A stretch of DNA of 64,000 nucleotides from Sphingomonas sp. BT-65 (GCF_026107375.2 NZ_JAPCIA010000002.1:685702-749701), one strand, 5' to 3'. Numbered from the stretch's first letter, positions 16,477-25,006 are shown. Program-made: numbers and translations. The notes: generated by a model from the letters alone, not told the origin.

Positions 16477-16623
16477 GTTTGCCTGAGATGCGTCCCGGCA
16501 CCCAATGTCAACCACGCTGGACACGGCCGGGCCGGCGCGGCTGCTCGGCCATGCTGTCGGAACCCCAGCACTGCGCCGCCGAACGACGGTCACCAGCGAG
16601 CGCTCTCGCGCAAGCATTGAGAG

Positions 16624-18828
16624 TCAGACGGCGATGGCACCGCGCGTCGCGTCGTCCTCATTATCTCCTTCGCTGAGGCCGAGCCGGTCACTGAGCCAGG
16701 CTAGAGGACGCGGAGCCCACCAGTTCGCCGTCCCGAGCAACTGCATCGCGGCGGGGACGATAATCGACCGCACGAGCGTCGCATCGATCACCACTGAAAG
16801 CGTCATGCCGATGCCGAAGGTGATGAGGAAAAGCGACCCTGCGGTGAGCCCCATGGTCGCGAGCACGACAATCATCAGGACAGCGGCGCGCGTGATGATG
16901 GAGCCGGTCTGCTGCAGACCGATAGCGATGGCCTGCCGGTTGTCTCCGGTCGCCAGATAGGCTTCGCGGATCCGGCTGACGAGGAACATCTCATAGTCGG
17001 TGACCAGTCCGAACGCGATCGTGACGATCAACCCCAACGTCCAGAGGTCGGTGGTACCGACCACCTGGAAATCGAGCAGACCGGCAAGTCCGCCGAGCTG
17101 AAAGGCCCAGACGACGATGCCAAGCGAGGCCGCAAGCGAGAGAAGCGCGCACAGCACCGCCTTGACCGGGACCCAGACCGAACGGAATGCAAGGGCGAGC
17201 AGGATGAGCGTCACCGTGGCGATGAACTCGAGCGCAAGCGGCAATGCGGCAAGCGTGGCCGCGCTGTTGTCCAGACTGATCGCGGCACCGCCATGACCGC
17301 CGACGAGCACGCTGGTCCCGGCAGGGGGCGTCGCCGCACGGACGTCCCGCACCAGTTGCAAGGGCCCCGAGTCGTCGGCCTCGCCGCGATAGTCGATCTT
17401 GATCCAAGTGAGCGCCGGATCGGCCAGGTGCACCCGCGCACCGGCCGCTCCTGGCAGACCGCGCAGGCGCGCAAGGTAGCTATCCAGACCCTGGCGATCG
17501 AGCGTCCCTTGCACGGCGACATCGAGTACCATCCCGGCGGGACCATGCTGGGGGAATACGCCGCCCGTATAGCCCGCGACGATCTGGCTGTGGCTGTCGG
17601 CGGGCAGGTAGCGATGGTTGGTGAGCCCCGGCCGCAGTTCGAGAAGCGGCGCTGCAGCGATCAGGAGCGCGAGGACGCCAAGCACCAGCGAGATGGCGGG
17701 GCGCCGGCCGACGAGCCGGGCGAGCCGCGCCCAGCCGCCGTTCGCCGGATCGCCGCCGGAGCGGCCGAACCGCGGCAATGGAACCCGCCCGGCATTCACC
17801 CGGCGCCCGAGCACGGCGAGCAGGGCGGGAAGCACCACGACTGCTGCAACGATGTTGAGCAGGACCACACTGATGCCGCCGAAGGCGAAGGAATGGGAAA
17901 TGGGCTGCGGGAATAGGAAGAGCGCGCTCAACCCGCTGATGACGATGAGGCCCGAAATGGCGACGGTACGCCCGGCGGTGGCCGTGGTCGCGACGACTGC
18001 CTCCGCAAGGTCGCCGGCGCGGCGCTCGAGTTCCTCGCGGAACCTGCTGACGATGAACAGCCCATAGTCCACGGCCAGTCCCAGCCCGATCAGCACGACG
18101 ATCTCCAGTGCGAAGATCGAGATTTCGGTAAAGCCGGTGAGCAGGCGAAGGACGACGAGCGACCCGACGATCACGAACACGCCGAGCGTCACCGGGATCA
18201 GTGCTGCCACGAGGCCGCGATAGAAAAGGATCAGGAGCACCAGCAGGATCGGCAGGGAGATCGCCTGGGCGGTGGCGAGGTTCGCGGTCGCCTCCCGCTG
18301 CAGCTCGAAGACGCTGGTCAGCCCGCCGCCCAGGTAGGTCGCAATGCCGCTGTCAGCCCGGATGAGATGCTGGATCTCGCCATAGGCCTTCATTCGTGCG
18401 GTCTCGTCGGCTCCATGCAGGGTGAGCACCGCATAGGTCGCGTGCCGATCCGGGCTGACCAGCTTGGCGCGCTGCTCGGGCGTGAGGCCGGGCGTCCAGT
18501 AGCTGACAACCGACATGACCTGGGCAGCAGGGAGCGCGCCCAGCGCCCTCTGGACGGGACCCGCGAAAGTCGGATCGTCGACCGTGCGTGCGCCGGATTC
18601 GTCGTCGAAGACCGCCACGACATCAGGATCGCCGGGGCGATGGCCAAAATGCGAATCCAGCAGATCGTTCGCCCTGGTGACTTCGGCGGCTTGGGGGGCA
18701 AGCCCGCCCGTGGTCAGCCTGCCGAACACGCCGCTTCCCCAAAGGATCGCGAATGCGAGGAACAAGCCGGAGGTGAGAAGCACCGACCATCGGAAGCGAA
18801 ACGCGAATCGTCCAAGCATTGAGAACAT
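16624..18828 (-). CDS. MMPL/RND-superfamily transporter
   Basis: A 734-residue inner membrane protein with two halves, each having one helix, a large periplasmic loop (about 35-170 and 395-530) and five helices. Motifs include VDYGLFIVSRFREEL and VTDYEMFLVSRIREAYL, the paired GxxxDY..F..SR..E elements of MmpL/HpnN proteins. These use the proton gradient to export lipids, hopanoids or drugs. The first ATG after the operator region (18828) is chosen. It is followed by its likely TetR regulator. Confidence 0.9.
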   Translation of the reverse strand: MFSMLGRFAFRFRWSVLLTSGLFLAFAILWGSGVFGRLTTGGLAPQAAEVTRANDLLDSHFGHRPGDPDVVAVFDDESGARTVDDPTFAGPVQRALGALPAAQVMSVVSYWTPGLTPEQRAKLVSPDRHATYAVLTLHGADETARMKAYGEIQHLIRADSGIATYLGGGLTSVFELQREATANLATAQAISLPILLVLLILFYRGLVAALIPVTLGVFVIVGSLVVLRLLTGFTEISIFALEIVVLIGLGLAVDYGLFIVSRFREELERRAGDLAEAVVATTATAGRTVAISGLIVISGLSALFLFPQPISHSFAFGGISVVLLNIVAAVVVLPALLAVLGRRVNAGRVPLPRFGRSGGDPANGGWARLARLVGRRPAISLVLGVLALLIAAAPLLELRPGLTNHRYLPADSHSQIVAGYTGGVFPQHGPAGMVLDVAVQGTLDRQGLDSYLARLRGLPGAAGARVHLADPALTWIKIDYRGEADDSGPLQLVRDVRAATPPAGTSVLVGGHGGAAISLDNSAATLAALPLALEFIATVTLILLALAFRSVWVPVKAVLCALLSLAASLGIVVWAFQLGGLAGLLDFQVVGTTDLWTLGLIVTIAFGLVTDYEMFLVSRIREAYLATGDNRQAIAIGLQQTGSIITRAAVLMIVVLATMGLTAGSLFLITFGIGMTLSVVIDATLVRSIIVPAAMQLLGTANWWAPRPLAWLSDRLGLSEGDNEDDATRGAIAV

Positions 18829-18849
18829 CGTACGAATCCCCGGCAGTTG

Positions 18850-18894
18850 GGTTGACAACGTCAACCTACGGGGCGTTGGTGTACAATGTCAACC
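18850..18894 (-). promoter_or_regulatory. Twin TetR-type operators upstream of the MMPL gene
   Basis: GGTTGACAACGTCAACC (18850-18866) is a perfect dyad. GGTGTACAATGTCAACC (18878-18894) is a near copy, 28 bases centre to centre. They lie 22 and 50 bases upstream of the transporter start. Confidence 0.75.
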
Positions 18895-19012
18895 GTGGAG
18901 AAATGACCGTTGGCGCCGCACCGGACGCGCGGTGGGTCCGGTGGGGTTCGTCACCCGATCGGCGCGGCACACGCACCAAAGGTTGCGGCGCGTGCGATTA
19001 CCCTGAGGCCGG

Positions 19013-19918
19013 CTAACGCAAAGCGCCTGTCGCAGCCGCGTTCTCGAAGGCGTCCGCCACGAAGGAGAGCATTCGGCGGGCTGCGGGGGAGCAGCGATCG
19101 CACCGGTGGGTCATATAAAGCGGTAGCGTGGGTGCGTCCCCTTCGATCGGCACGAGAGTCATGCCGCCGCCCAGCGAAGCGAGCGAGGGCGGCACGAAGG
19201 CGATACCCATCCCTGCGCTCACGAGCCCGATGATGCTTGGAAACGCCACGACTTCCTGCGCCACGCGCAGGTCGAAGCCTGCCCGCCGGCAATGCGCCGC
19301 GATATCGTCGAAGATCGCAGGCCCCGCCCCACGGCGGACCATGATCACTGGCTCCCCGCGAAGCGCGGCGAGTGCGAGGGAGGTACGGGTCGCGAGCCTG
19401 TGATCATCGGGCAGCGCGATCGCGAACCGCTCTCTTCCGATCTCGAGCGCCTCCAGCGCGGGATCGATTGGCGCGAGACTGGTGAAACCGATATCGATGT
19501 CGCCCGATCGCAGCAGGTCCTCCTGCTCGTCGCTCGCCCTCACCTGCACAGCGAGCGCGATATCGCGGTGATTGGCATGAAATCGCCGGATCCAGCCAGG
19601 GACAGAGCTGTGGAGCGCCGGCGTGCTGAGTGCCAGCGACAGCCTGCCAAGCTGGCCTGCCGCCGCACGGCGCGCCGCATCGACCGCCTGATCGGCCTGG
19701 GCGAGCGTGCTGCGGGCCTCTTCAAGAAAAGCCTGCCCGGCGGCGGTCAGCGCAACATGCGCACGGCTGCGCGATATCAGTTCGACCCCGACGACGTCCT
19801 CGAGGCGCTTGAGCTGCTGGCTCACGGCGGACTGGGTCGCGCGCAGCCGTGATGCCGCACGCCCGAAATGCTGCTCCTCGGCAAGCGCGACAAAGGTTCG
19901 CAAATGGCGAAGCTCCAT
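19013..19918 (-). CDS. LysR-family transcriptional regulator
   Basis: A 301-residue LysR protein. The N-terminal winged helix reads LRHLRTFVALAEEQHFGRAA then RATQSAVSQQLKRLEDVVG. The substrate-binding domain (about 90-295) includes GFTSLAPIDPALEALEIGRE and VSAGMGIAFVPPSLA. It is divergent from the SnoaL-like gene at 20018 with a 99-base gap, the usual arrangement for regulation of the divergent gene. The effector is unknown. Confidence 0.93.
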   Translation of the reverse strand: MELRHLRTFVALAEEQHFGRAASRLRATQSAVSQQLKRLEDVVGVELISRSRAHVALTAAGQAFLEEARSTLAQADQAVDAARRAAAGQLGRLSLALSTPALHSSVPGWIRRFHANHRDIALAVQVRASDEQEDLLRSGDIDIGFTSLAPIDPALEALEIGRERFAIALPDDHRLATRTSLALAALRGEPVIMVRRGAGPAIFDDIAAHCRRAGFDLRVAQEVVAFPSIIGLVSAGMGIAFVPPSLASLGGGMTLVPIEGDAPTLPLYMTHRCDRCSPAARRMLSFVADAFENAAATGALR

Positions 19919-19936
19919 GGCGCCTTATTAGCAGAA

Positions 19937-19976
19937 CTGATCAGAATGGCACCAAACTCATGAGAGCGTTGATCAG
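19937..19976. promoter_or_regulatory. Paired TGATCAG elements between lysR and the SnoaL-like gene
   Basis: CTGATCAG (19937-19944, palindromic) and TTGATCAG (19969-19976) lie 32 bases apart in the divergent gap. Spacing and place suit LysR recognition and activation sites; sequence evidence alone is modest. Confidence 0.45.
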
Positions 19977-20017
19977 TCTGCCGGGCTAATGTTGTCGGCC
20001 CACCTAGGGAGCAGCCC

Positions 20018-20569
20018 ATGAACGTAAGGCAATTGCACTCATTCCGCGCAGCGATCGCGATCGGCGCGCTGGCTCTGGCACCCGGAAGCGCGGGCGCACA
20101 GTCGGCCGCCGCGCGCAGCTTCCCGCCAATGCCCGAGGCCGAACGCCCCGTATGGAACGTGGCCGCGAACGCGCAAACCCGCGCCGTCGCCACGCGCGCC
20201 TGGATATTGTTCCGCAAGGCCTGGGAGAAAGGCGACTGGCAGCCTTTTCTCGACATGACCACCGACGACTTCCAGTTCTATTTCCCGCAAGGCGCTTTCG
20301 CAGGGCTCCACGAAGGACCAGCCGGGAAGGCGCAGCTGCTCGCCTGGGCCGCCTATCATCGCAAGGCGGGCAACAGGCTGCGCAGTGCCGCAACCCACAT
20401 CACCATCGCCGGCAACACCGCCGTGTTCGAGACGACCGCGGAGAGCTTGCCGCCGGGCGGGTACCGGAATTTCGAAGCGATCATATTCGAGGTCCAGGGA
20501 GAGCGCGTACGCGCGCTTCGCGAATATTGGAACGTGCTGCAGCCCGGGAGCGACCCAAGCGGCAATTGA
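20018..20569 (+). CDS. Secreted SnoaL/NTF2-like protein
   Basis: A 183-residue protein with a signal peptide (AAIAIGALALAPGSAGAQ, cleavage near 28) and an NTF2-like cone fold: helices around AWILFRKAWEKGDWQPFLDM, then TTDDFQFYFPQGAFAG and strands ending VQGERVRALREYWN. Nuclear-transport-factor-2-like proteins bind or transform small molecules; no catalytic pair can be assigned. It is likely controlled by the divergent LysR. Confidence 0.75.
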   Translation: MNVRQLHSFRAAIAIGALALAPGSAGAQSAAARSFPPMPEAERPVWNVAANAQTRAVATRAWILFRKAWEKGDWQPFLDMTTDDFQFYFPQGAFAGLHEGPAGKAQLLAWAAYHRKAGNRLRSAATHITIAGNTAVFETTAESLPPGGYRNFEAIIFEVQGERVRALREYWNVLQPGSDPSGN

Positions 20570-20976
20570 GCTCTGGCGCAGCCAATTGGGAAAGCGGGGT
20601 CACAGCTCCAGCAACACCAGCTTGCCTTTGATGGATCGGGGCGAATTCTGGGCCGGTGGCAGACTGGCAGCTTTCCGAGTTCAGGCTACATAGAGCAGAC
20701 AACTGAACTACGCGCACCCGCCTCCATCTGCGATGCTCTTGGCCGCTCCCAGGCTAACGACCAGCCGCTCTCCTGCGCGCGCGCAAGCGAGCAGCGTCTG
20801 CCAGCGTCCACACGCAGACACCGACCATCACGGCGATAACGCCGGCCAAGATGTAGGTGATGAACCAGTGAAGTTCGATGCATAATTCCCAGATCTAGCG
20901 GCGTTATAGTTATGGACGACGAGGCAGGATGCTGTCCGGCGCCCGCCGCCCAATTCGATGCGTCAGAAATGCGCGA
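20570..20976. other. Intergenic region with one small gene relic
   Basis: About 400 bases without an intact gene. GGGCCGGTGGCAGACTGGCA and GCTTTCCGAGTTCAGGC (20650-20690) vaguely resemble the type B repeat middle. The frameshifted small membrane protein at 20754-20883 is the only coding trace seen. Confidence 0.4.
20754..20883 (-). pseudogene. Frameshifted small membrane protein
   Basis: One minus-strand frame encodes ELHWFITYILAGVIAVMVGV then CVWTLADAARLRARRRAAGR and a stop, a convincing single-span membrane peptide of about 42 residues, but it has no start codon. The ATGCATC immediately upstream is in the next frame, so removing one base would give MHELHW... . A one-base insertion, in the genome or in the assembly, is the likely cause. 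Confidence 0.4.
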
Positions 20977-21216
20977 TCACACCCTGTACAAGCCCCCATC
21001 GAGATCGCGCCCGACAAACGGAATCCTTGCGGCGCCGGGTTCGTAATCGAAGTGTTCATGGTCGCCCATAATGCCGAAAATGGGTTCGATGCCGAACGCC
21101 GGCGTACCATCAGGCGCCGTCGGCGCGGCGCTCGGCCTGCCAGCGGCAGCAACCTGAGCAATCGCAATGGAGGGGAGGGCCGCGACAATGGTCACGGCTG
21201 TTAGAATGATACGCAT
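20977..21216 (-). CDS. Small secreted protein, unknown
   Basis: A 79-residue protein with a signal peptide (MRIILTAVTIVAALPSIAIA, cleavage near AIA-QVAA) and a Pro/Gly-rich mature part (AFGIEPIFGIMGDHEHFDYE). No family recognised. The ATG at 21216 is used, although one further upstream in frame (MCVLM) is possible. Confidence 0.5.
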   Translation of the reverse strand: MRIILTAVTIVAALPSIAIAQVAAAGRPSAAPTAPDGTPAFGIEPIFGIMGDHEHFDYEPGAARIPFVGRDLDGGLYRV

Positions 21217-21624
21217 CAGAACACACACTTAGTGAAGGCGCCGGTGAGTACGCACGCGTCAGGAACAGCGCGTGCGGTAGCGGCGGATTCGATAGCCCCA
21301 AGATGGTGTATTTGTGCGACGCCACAAGGGCTTGAACGCGCCATCGTGATCTACCGTCACTCTTGAGCAACACCGTGGCAGCGAAGACTGCACAGGTTCG
21401 TGCGATGCCGGTGGTAAACTTGTCCCCCGTGCAACGTTTCCCAATGCATGACGCTGATAATCAGTCGGACATCGCCCCGGCGGCTTCCGGGCCGCGCGAG
21501 CCTTGCCGAAGCGAGGGCAACTGCACCCGCTGCAGGATGGCTCGGCGCAGCCGTCTGCTGATGATACTCATTGAGCCAGACGCGAAAGTAGAATGTTTCC
21601 CCACCGGTAGCTGCGACAGCACCA
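21217..21624. other. Intergenic region without recognisable gene
   Basis: About 400 bases upstream of repeat copy 8. A minus-strand open frame (21357 to about 21614) contains FYFRVWLNEYHQQTAAPSHP but has no recognisable family, and its start runs into the repeat. Left unassigned. Confidence 0.35.
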
Positions 21625-21736
21625 GCCGCTTTCAGGATTGTCCACAGGCGGACTGAACGTCCGAATTTTGGGCGCGTAGCAGCCAAGCCAACGAGGCGCA
21701 GATCGAACTGCAGCTCACGACCCCATTGCGGACATA
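21625..21736 (+). repeat. Intergenic repeat, type B, copy 8 (right two thirds)
   Basis: CGCTTTCAGGATTGTCCACA, then GGACTGAACGTCCG, TTTTGGGCGCGTAGCAGCC and GCTCACGACCCCATTGCGGA. It marks the right edge of the TetR-to-SnoaL block and ends 16 bases before the next gene. Confidence 0.8.
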
Positions 21737-21752
21737 AGCTGCCTAGGTCAGC

Positions 21753-22193
21753 ATGCAGGTTATGAGGCTAAACTCCATCACAGCGAACCGACACATCTTT
21801 GCTGGCGAAGTGAGCGGAAAGCCGCTGCGGCTACAACTCACTTTCGACGGTGGCAAAGCCCTGCGCCTTCAGGTTGCCGGAGACGGAGAGCGGATGATCG
21901 CTGACGATGGTCCGCTCGATTCTCCGATCGACTTGGGCAACTATGGTCGGACGGACCTCGCAGACGTCACTGAATCCCTATTCCCGGCGCTGCAAGGCTC
22001 GGAAGTGGTGGGAATTGAAGCTCTGACTTCTAACGGTGCGCGTGTAGGCGTGAAACTTAATCTTGAGAGGAGCGGGCCGTTCCACTTCTGGGTGGACGGG
22101 GACGAGCTTCATTGGGGCGATGAAGCGGCCATCAGCGGGCACGACTGGATGGGTCGAGCGATCCCGAGGGCGTCCGAGCGACTCCAAATCTAA
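21753..22193 (+). CDS. Hypothetical protein in repeat array
   Basis: A 146-residue acidic protein with alternating beta-type segments (HIFAGEVSGKPLRLQLTFDG, SGPFHFWVDGDELHWGDEA). No signal peptide, no membrane segment, no family recognised. A second start at 21762 is possible. Repeat copies 8 and 9 flank it closely (16 and 3 bases). Size and context resemble the immunity genes nearby; function unproven. Confidence 0.6.
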   Translation: MQVMRLNSITANRHIFAGEVSGKPLRLQLTFDGGKALRLQVAGDGERMIADDGPLDSPIDLGNYGRTDLADVTESLFPALQGSEVVGIEALTSNGARVGVKLNLERSGPFHFWVDGDELHWGDEAAISGHDWMGRAIPRASERLQI

Positions 22194-22196
22194 CGT

Positions 22197-22321
22197 CTGC
22201 TTTCACCCCATTTTGGGCCGTTTGGCGGTGACGACGCCGCTGCTCCAGCAGGGGACGGTCGGCTAACGACTCCTTCTCCGCCGTTCGAAGCTGCTCCCCC
22301 GATGCCAGATTGCGGACGTTT
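22197..22321 (+). repeat. Intergenic repeat, type A, copy 9, with extra right end
   Basis: CTGCTTTCACCCCATTTTGG, GGCGGTGACGACGCCGCTG, CAGGGGACGGTCGGCTAACG, then a second right end AGATTGCGGACGTT at 22308. The hairpin GGCG-GTGACGA-CGCC is clear here. Confidence 0.85.
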
Positions 22322-22361
22322 CAGTCCCATAGTAGCTTGGTGTCGGACGGGGGCAAAAACT

Positions 22362-22592
22362 ATGTGGTGGAAGATTGGCATCCTTACCGTCGCAGCGGCG
22401 GCACTGATCTTCTGCGTGATCCCCGTGCGAACCCACGCCGTCCTCTTCGATCCCACCAATCCTCCGCCGAAGCAGACACTGTGGACCCTGGTCTCGAACA
22501 TGTATCTGACGCCGGGAACAGCGGCTCTGATCGCTGTCATAATTGCGATAGCCGGCGCGGTTGGATTTTGGCTTGTTCGCTCCGCTGATTAG
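22362..22592 (+). CDS. Small two-helix membrane protein, unknown
   Basis: A 76-residue protein with an N-terminal hydrophobic segment (WWKIGILTVAAAALIFCVIP) and a second near the C-terminus (AALIAVIIAIAGAVGFWLV), joined by a short loop (LFDPTNPPPKQTLW). No family recognised. The ATG at 22362 is chosen because upstream codons of the frame lie in the repeat. It is flanked by repeat copies 9 and 10. Confidence 0.55.
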   Translation: MWWKIGILTVAAAALIFCVIPVRTHAVLFDPTNPPPKQTLWTLVSNMYLTPGTAALIAVIIAIAGAVGFWLVRSAD

Positions 22593-22665
22593 CTCAACGC
22601 GAGGCGTCCGCATTTTTCCGATGCCGCCCAAAGGCTGCCGGCTTCCGACCCCATTGCGGACGTCG
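22590..22665 (+). repeat. Intergenic repeat, copy 10 (right end)
   Basis: GCGTCCGCATTTTTCCGATG is diverged, but GGCTTCCGACCCCATTGCGG followed by ACGTCGG is the standard right end. It begins at the stop of the preceding gene. Confidence 0.65.
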
Positions 22666-22717
22666 GGCATTCCAGCAACAAACGGATCGAGACGAAGCGG
22701 TTCGGAGCGGCTGAGAT

Positions 22718-23116
22718 ATGGAATTTGGCCAACTCTGGCGCAAGTTCGACAACTTGTTTCTGCCGATTGCGAAAAAGGCCTATCTCGCGAAGCTTCGGCA
22801 GATCGAGAAGCGCCTCGACGTTTTGAGTCGCCGCATGGGGCTACTGCAATTGGGCTCAAGCGCACACCTCTTCGCTTCCGCCCCCGGACTTTCGGAAATG
22901 GCAACAGGCGGCACTGGCACAAGGCAGGCTTTGGCGTCGATGCGGCAAGCGCTTGAAGGCCCGTCCTTCGAACAGTGGTCTAACGTGGACAACGCCCTCG
23001 CTGAGATCGAAACCTTCATCGCAGACGCCAATCTCGTCCTTGACGAGTACGACAGGGGCCGACCGAAGAAAGACCGAATGTTTGTGGCGCGCAGCGATGT
23101 TAGGGGGCTGTTCTAG
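22718..23116 (+). CDS. Hypothetical helical protein in repeat array
   Basis: A 132-residue, largely helical protein. The N-terminal part FGQLWRKFDNLFLPIAKKAY is followed by a coiled-coil-like stretch (LAKLRQIEKRLDVLSRRMG) and a C-terminal acidic helix (NALAEIETFIADANLVLDEY). No family recognised. Lies between repeat copies 10 and 11. Confidence 0.55.
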   Translation: MEFGQLWRKFDNLFLPIAKKAYLAKLRQIEKRLDVLSRRMGLLQLGSSAHLFASAPGLSEMATGGTGTRQALASMRQALEGPSFEQWSNVDNALAEIETFIADANLVLDEYDRGRPKKDRMFVARSDVRGLF

Positions 23117-23141
23117 CGCAACCTTGCAGGGCACCCGAATG

Positions 23142-23226
23142 TCCCCTTTCCACCCATTTGACGCCGTTCGGCAGTGACGACGCCGCGCCAGCAGCGGACA
23201 GGCAGCAGACGACCCCATAGCGGTCA
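23142..23226 (+). repeat. Intergenic repeat, type A, copy 11
   Basis: CCCCTTTCCACCCATTTGAC, GCAGTGACGACGCCGCGCCA, GCAGACGACCCCATAGCGGT. Full-length type A. Confidence 0.85.
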
Positions 23227-23345
23227 GGGATCCGCAGCCACATCGAGCGGGAACGAGCTCAGGCTCTTTGAACCCTCGCCCGTTGACGTGGGCCTTAAGC
23301 CAATCACGGGTTTATCTGCGACTATTCAAACGAGGCTGCCAGACC

Positions 23346-23426
23346 GCGATTCACCCATCTCGCGCCGCTCCTATAGTGACGACGCAGCTCCAGCAGCGGA
23401 CGGAAGCAACGACCCCTTATCGGACC
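23346..23426 (+). repeat. Intergenic repeat, type A, copy 12
   Basis: CGATTCACCCATCTCGCGCC, TAGTGACGACGCAGCTCCAG, AACGACCCCTTATCGGACC. Between copies 11 and 12 about 120 bases remain with no gene, an empty or decayed interval. Its right end overlaps the stop of the next minus-strand gene. Confidence 0.75.
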
Positions 23427-23647
23427 TTCAGCAATTCTCCATCGCGCTCGATCAGGCTCAGTTCACCATTGTAGCGAATGTGGCTCAACGCCATCCGCCT
23501 ACATTGCTTGTCGCTGTTGATTTGCCGCTCGACCCACCGACGCCACGCCGGGTCCGCCAGCGCAATGCGCTCTGCATCCACAATGCTCACGTCGTGCTCG
23601 ACCCGAAGGCCTTTGATAAGCATGATCCAACGGTTGCGATCTTCCAT
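23417..23647 (-). CDS. Hypothetical small protein in repeat array
   Basis: A 76-residue soluble protein (MEDRNRWIMLIKGLRVEHDV, then ADPAWRRWVERQINSDKQC). Charged with one central helix; no family recognised. It runs opposite to the flanking repeats (copies 12 and 13), one of the few reversed units. Confidence 0.5.
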   Translation of the reverse strand: MEDRNRWIMLIKGLRVEHDVSIVDAERIALADPAWRRWVERQINSDKQCRRMALSHIRYNGELSLIERDGELLKVR

Positions 23648-23675
23648 CTGAGACAGGCTAGATCAGCGGATGTCG

Positions 23676-23833
23676 GCTTTCCACCCAATTGCCGCCGTTG
23701 AGCGGCCAGCTGCACGAAGGGCAGCTTTCGGGATTATCGGCAGGCTGGCTGAACGACCGCAATGAGGGCGCCTAGCGGCCGACCCACGAGGCTCGAGCTC
23801 GAATGTCAGCAAACGACCCCATTGCGGACGCTC
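23676..23833 (+). repeat. Intergenic repeat, type B, copy 13 (full length)
   Basis: About 158 bases. Left end GCTTTCCACCCAATTGCCGC, middle GCTTTCGGGATTATCGGCAG then CTGAACGACCGCAATGAGGG, and right end CAGCAAACGACCCCATTGCG. It serves as the reference copy for type B, since all partial copies align to part of it. Confidence 0.85.
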
Positions 23834-23855
23834 AAGGCCCGAGCTACTTTTCGAC

Positions 23856-24356
23856 ATGCACCCGTTTGTTGCGCGCAAATCCATTGGCAAAACGGCAGCG
23901 CTTGTCATGGGGTCCATCGTATTCGTTGTGATGGGACTTGCACTGATCGGCGTGTTCGGAGACCTACCGTATAAGCGTGCGCCCACGTGGTGGCTCTACC
24001 TAATCGGGTGGGTGACCGCGCTGTTTTTCGGACTATGCGGCGTTTCTCACACAGTAAACCTGTTGGGGCCTAACGAACAACTTCGTGTAGATCACCGAGG
24101 GGTACTGTGGCGCCCTTGGTCAGCAAAACTGATCCCGTGGAGCGAGATCGTTGAAGTAAAGATTTCGGCTGTGGATCGACAGCGGGACATCGTTCTCAAG
24201 CTGCACGATCCTGCGAAGTATCATCGAACCAGTATGTCACGGTTTTTCGCCAATGGCGGGCGAACGTTCTCTAACAGCAATGTGCATATCTCGCTTCTCG
24301 GCACCGATCGCAGGTTCGATGACGCGATTTCTGCAATAAACCACTTCCGAGTTTAA
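23856..24356 (+). CDS. STM3941-family membrane protein
   Basis: A 166-residue protein. Two hydrophobic helices (about 12-31 and 45-65) are followed by a PH-like domain with LRVDHRGVLWRPWSAKLIPW then SEIVEVKISAVD, the layout of the STM3941 family of uncharacterised proteins. Bounded by repeat copies 13 and 14. A role in the island is unknown. Confidence 0.6.
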   Translation: MHPFVARKSIGKTAALVMGSIVFVVMGLALIGVFGDLPYKRAPTWWLYLIGWVTALFFGLCGVSHTVNLLGPNEQLRVDHRGVLWRPWSAKLIPWSEIVEVKISAVDRQRDIVLKLHDPAKYHRTSMSRFFANGGRTFSNSNVHISLLGTDRRFDDAISAINHFRV

Positions 24357-24361
24357 CGACC

Positions 24362-24446
24362 GCTAGCCACCCATTTCGAGCTATTTGCCGCTGACGACGC
24401 CGCCCCAGCGGGGGACGGTCGGCCAACGACCCCATTGCGGACGTTC
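24362..24446 (+). repeat. Intergenic repeat, type A, copy 14 (full length)
   Basis: GCTAGCCACCCATTTCGAGC, GCTGACGACGCCGCCCCAGC, CGGTCGGCCAACGACCCCAT, ending TGCGGACGTTC. The cleanest type A unit, about 85 bases. Confidence 0.88.
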
Positions 24447-24855
24447 AATAACGCACGATTTCCGCGATCTTTTGTTCATCGCGCGACGCTTCTAACGCCT
24501 CTCGCAAGACCCCGATTAAGTCGCGGCCTGTTGAAGTAACGAAGTAGTTCGAGAGGTTCGTGATATCCGCAGCTATCGCGCTCCCCCACGGCGGCATCTT
24601 GGTCCGATCTTCCAAGTCCCAGATGACTTCGTCTGGCGGCAGCGCGCTCAGTTCACGGCTAATGTCGGCAAGTTCCGTCAACGCTGCCGACGCTTCTTCA
24701 GAAGGAAGGCTGCCGTTGTATAGCTGCATGAGCGATGGAAACCGCTGGCCCCATTGCCGTTCCAAGCGACCACTGACCGTCGAATAAAACGCGTGCAAAA
24801 AAGCGCCGTCGCCGATCTCGTCAGTGATGCTGCCGACCTTGATGCCAACCGCCAT
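24445..24855 (-). CDS. Imm70 family immunity protein
   Basis: A 136-residue protein beginning MAVGIKVGSITDEIGDGAFL, with the family marks HAFYSTVSGRLE, RFPSLMQLYNG, VIWDLEDRTKMPPWG and the highly conserved ITNLSNYFVTSTGRDLIGVL. Imm70 proteins neutralise polymorphic toxins, but no toxin is encoded nearby. The ATG at 24855 matches the family start. It runs opposite to the flanking repeats (copies 14 and 15). Confidence 0.85.
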   Translation of the reverse strand: MAVGIKVGSITDEIGDGAFLHAFYSTVSGRLERQWGQRFPSLMQLYNGSLPSEEASAALTELADISRELSALPPDEVIWDLEDRTKMPPWGSAIAADITNLSNYFVTSTGRDLIGVLREALEASRDEQKIAEIVRY

Positions 24856-24897
24856 GCTCGCTCCTCTTTGGCGGCAAAGGTAACCTGTCCAGCGACC

Positions 24898-24982
24898 GCT
24901 TCCCACCCATTTGACGCCGTTTATCGGTGCAAAGGCCGTCCCAGCAACGGACGGTCTGCTCACGACCCCATTGCCGACATTG
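24898..24982 (+). repeat. Intergenic repeat, type A, copy 15
   Basis: GCTTCCCACCCATTTGACGC, TTTATCGGTGCAAAGGCCGT, GCTCACGACCCCATTGCCGA. Lies between two immunity genes transcribed away from it. Confidence 0.85.
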
Positions 24983-25006
24983 GCGGCCGCATACTAGCTT
25001 GGCGGA

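Noticed and set aside
20686..20883. 65-codon minus-strand gene starting MHRTSLVHH
   Set aside because: It is the out-of-frame reading of the membrane-peptide relic; composition is Arg-rich and unlike a protein.
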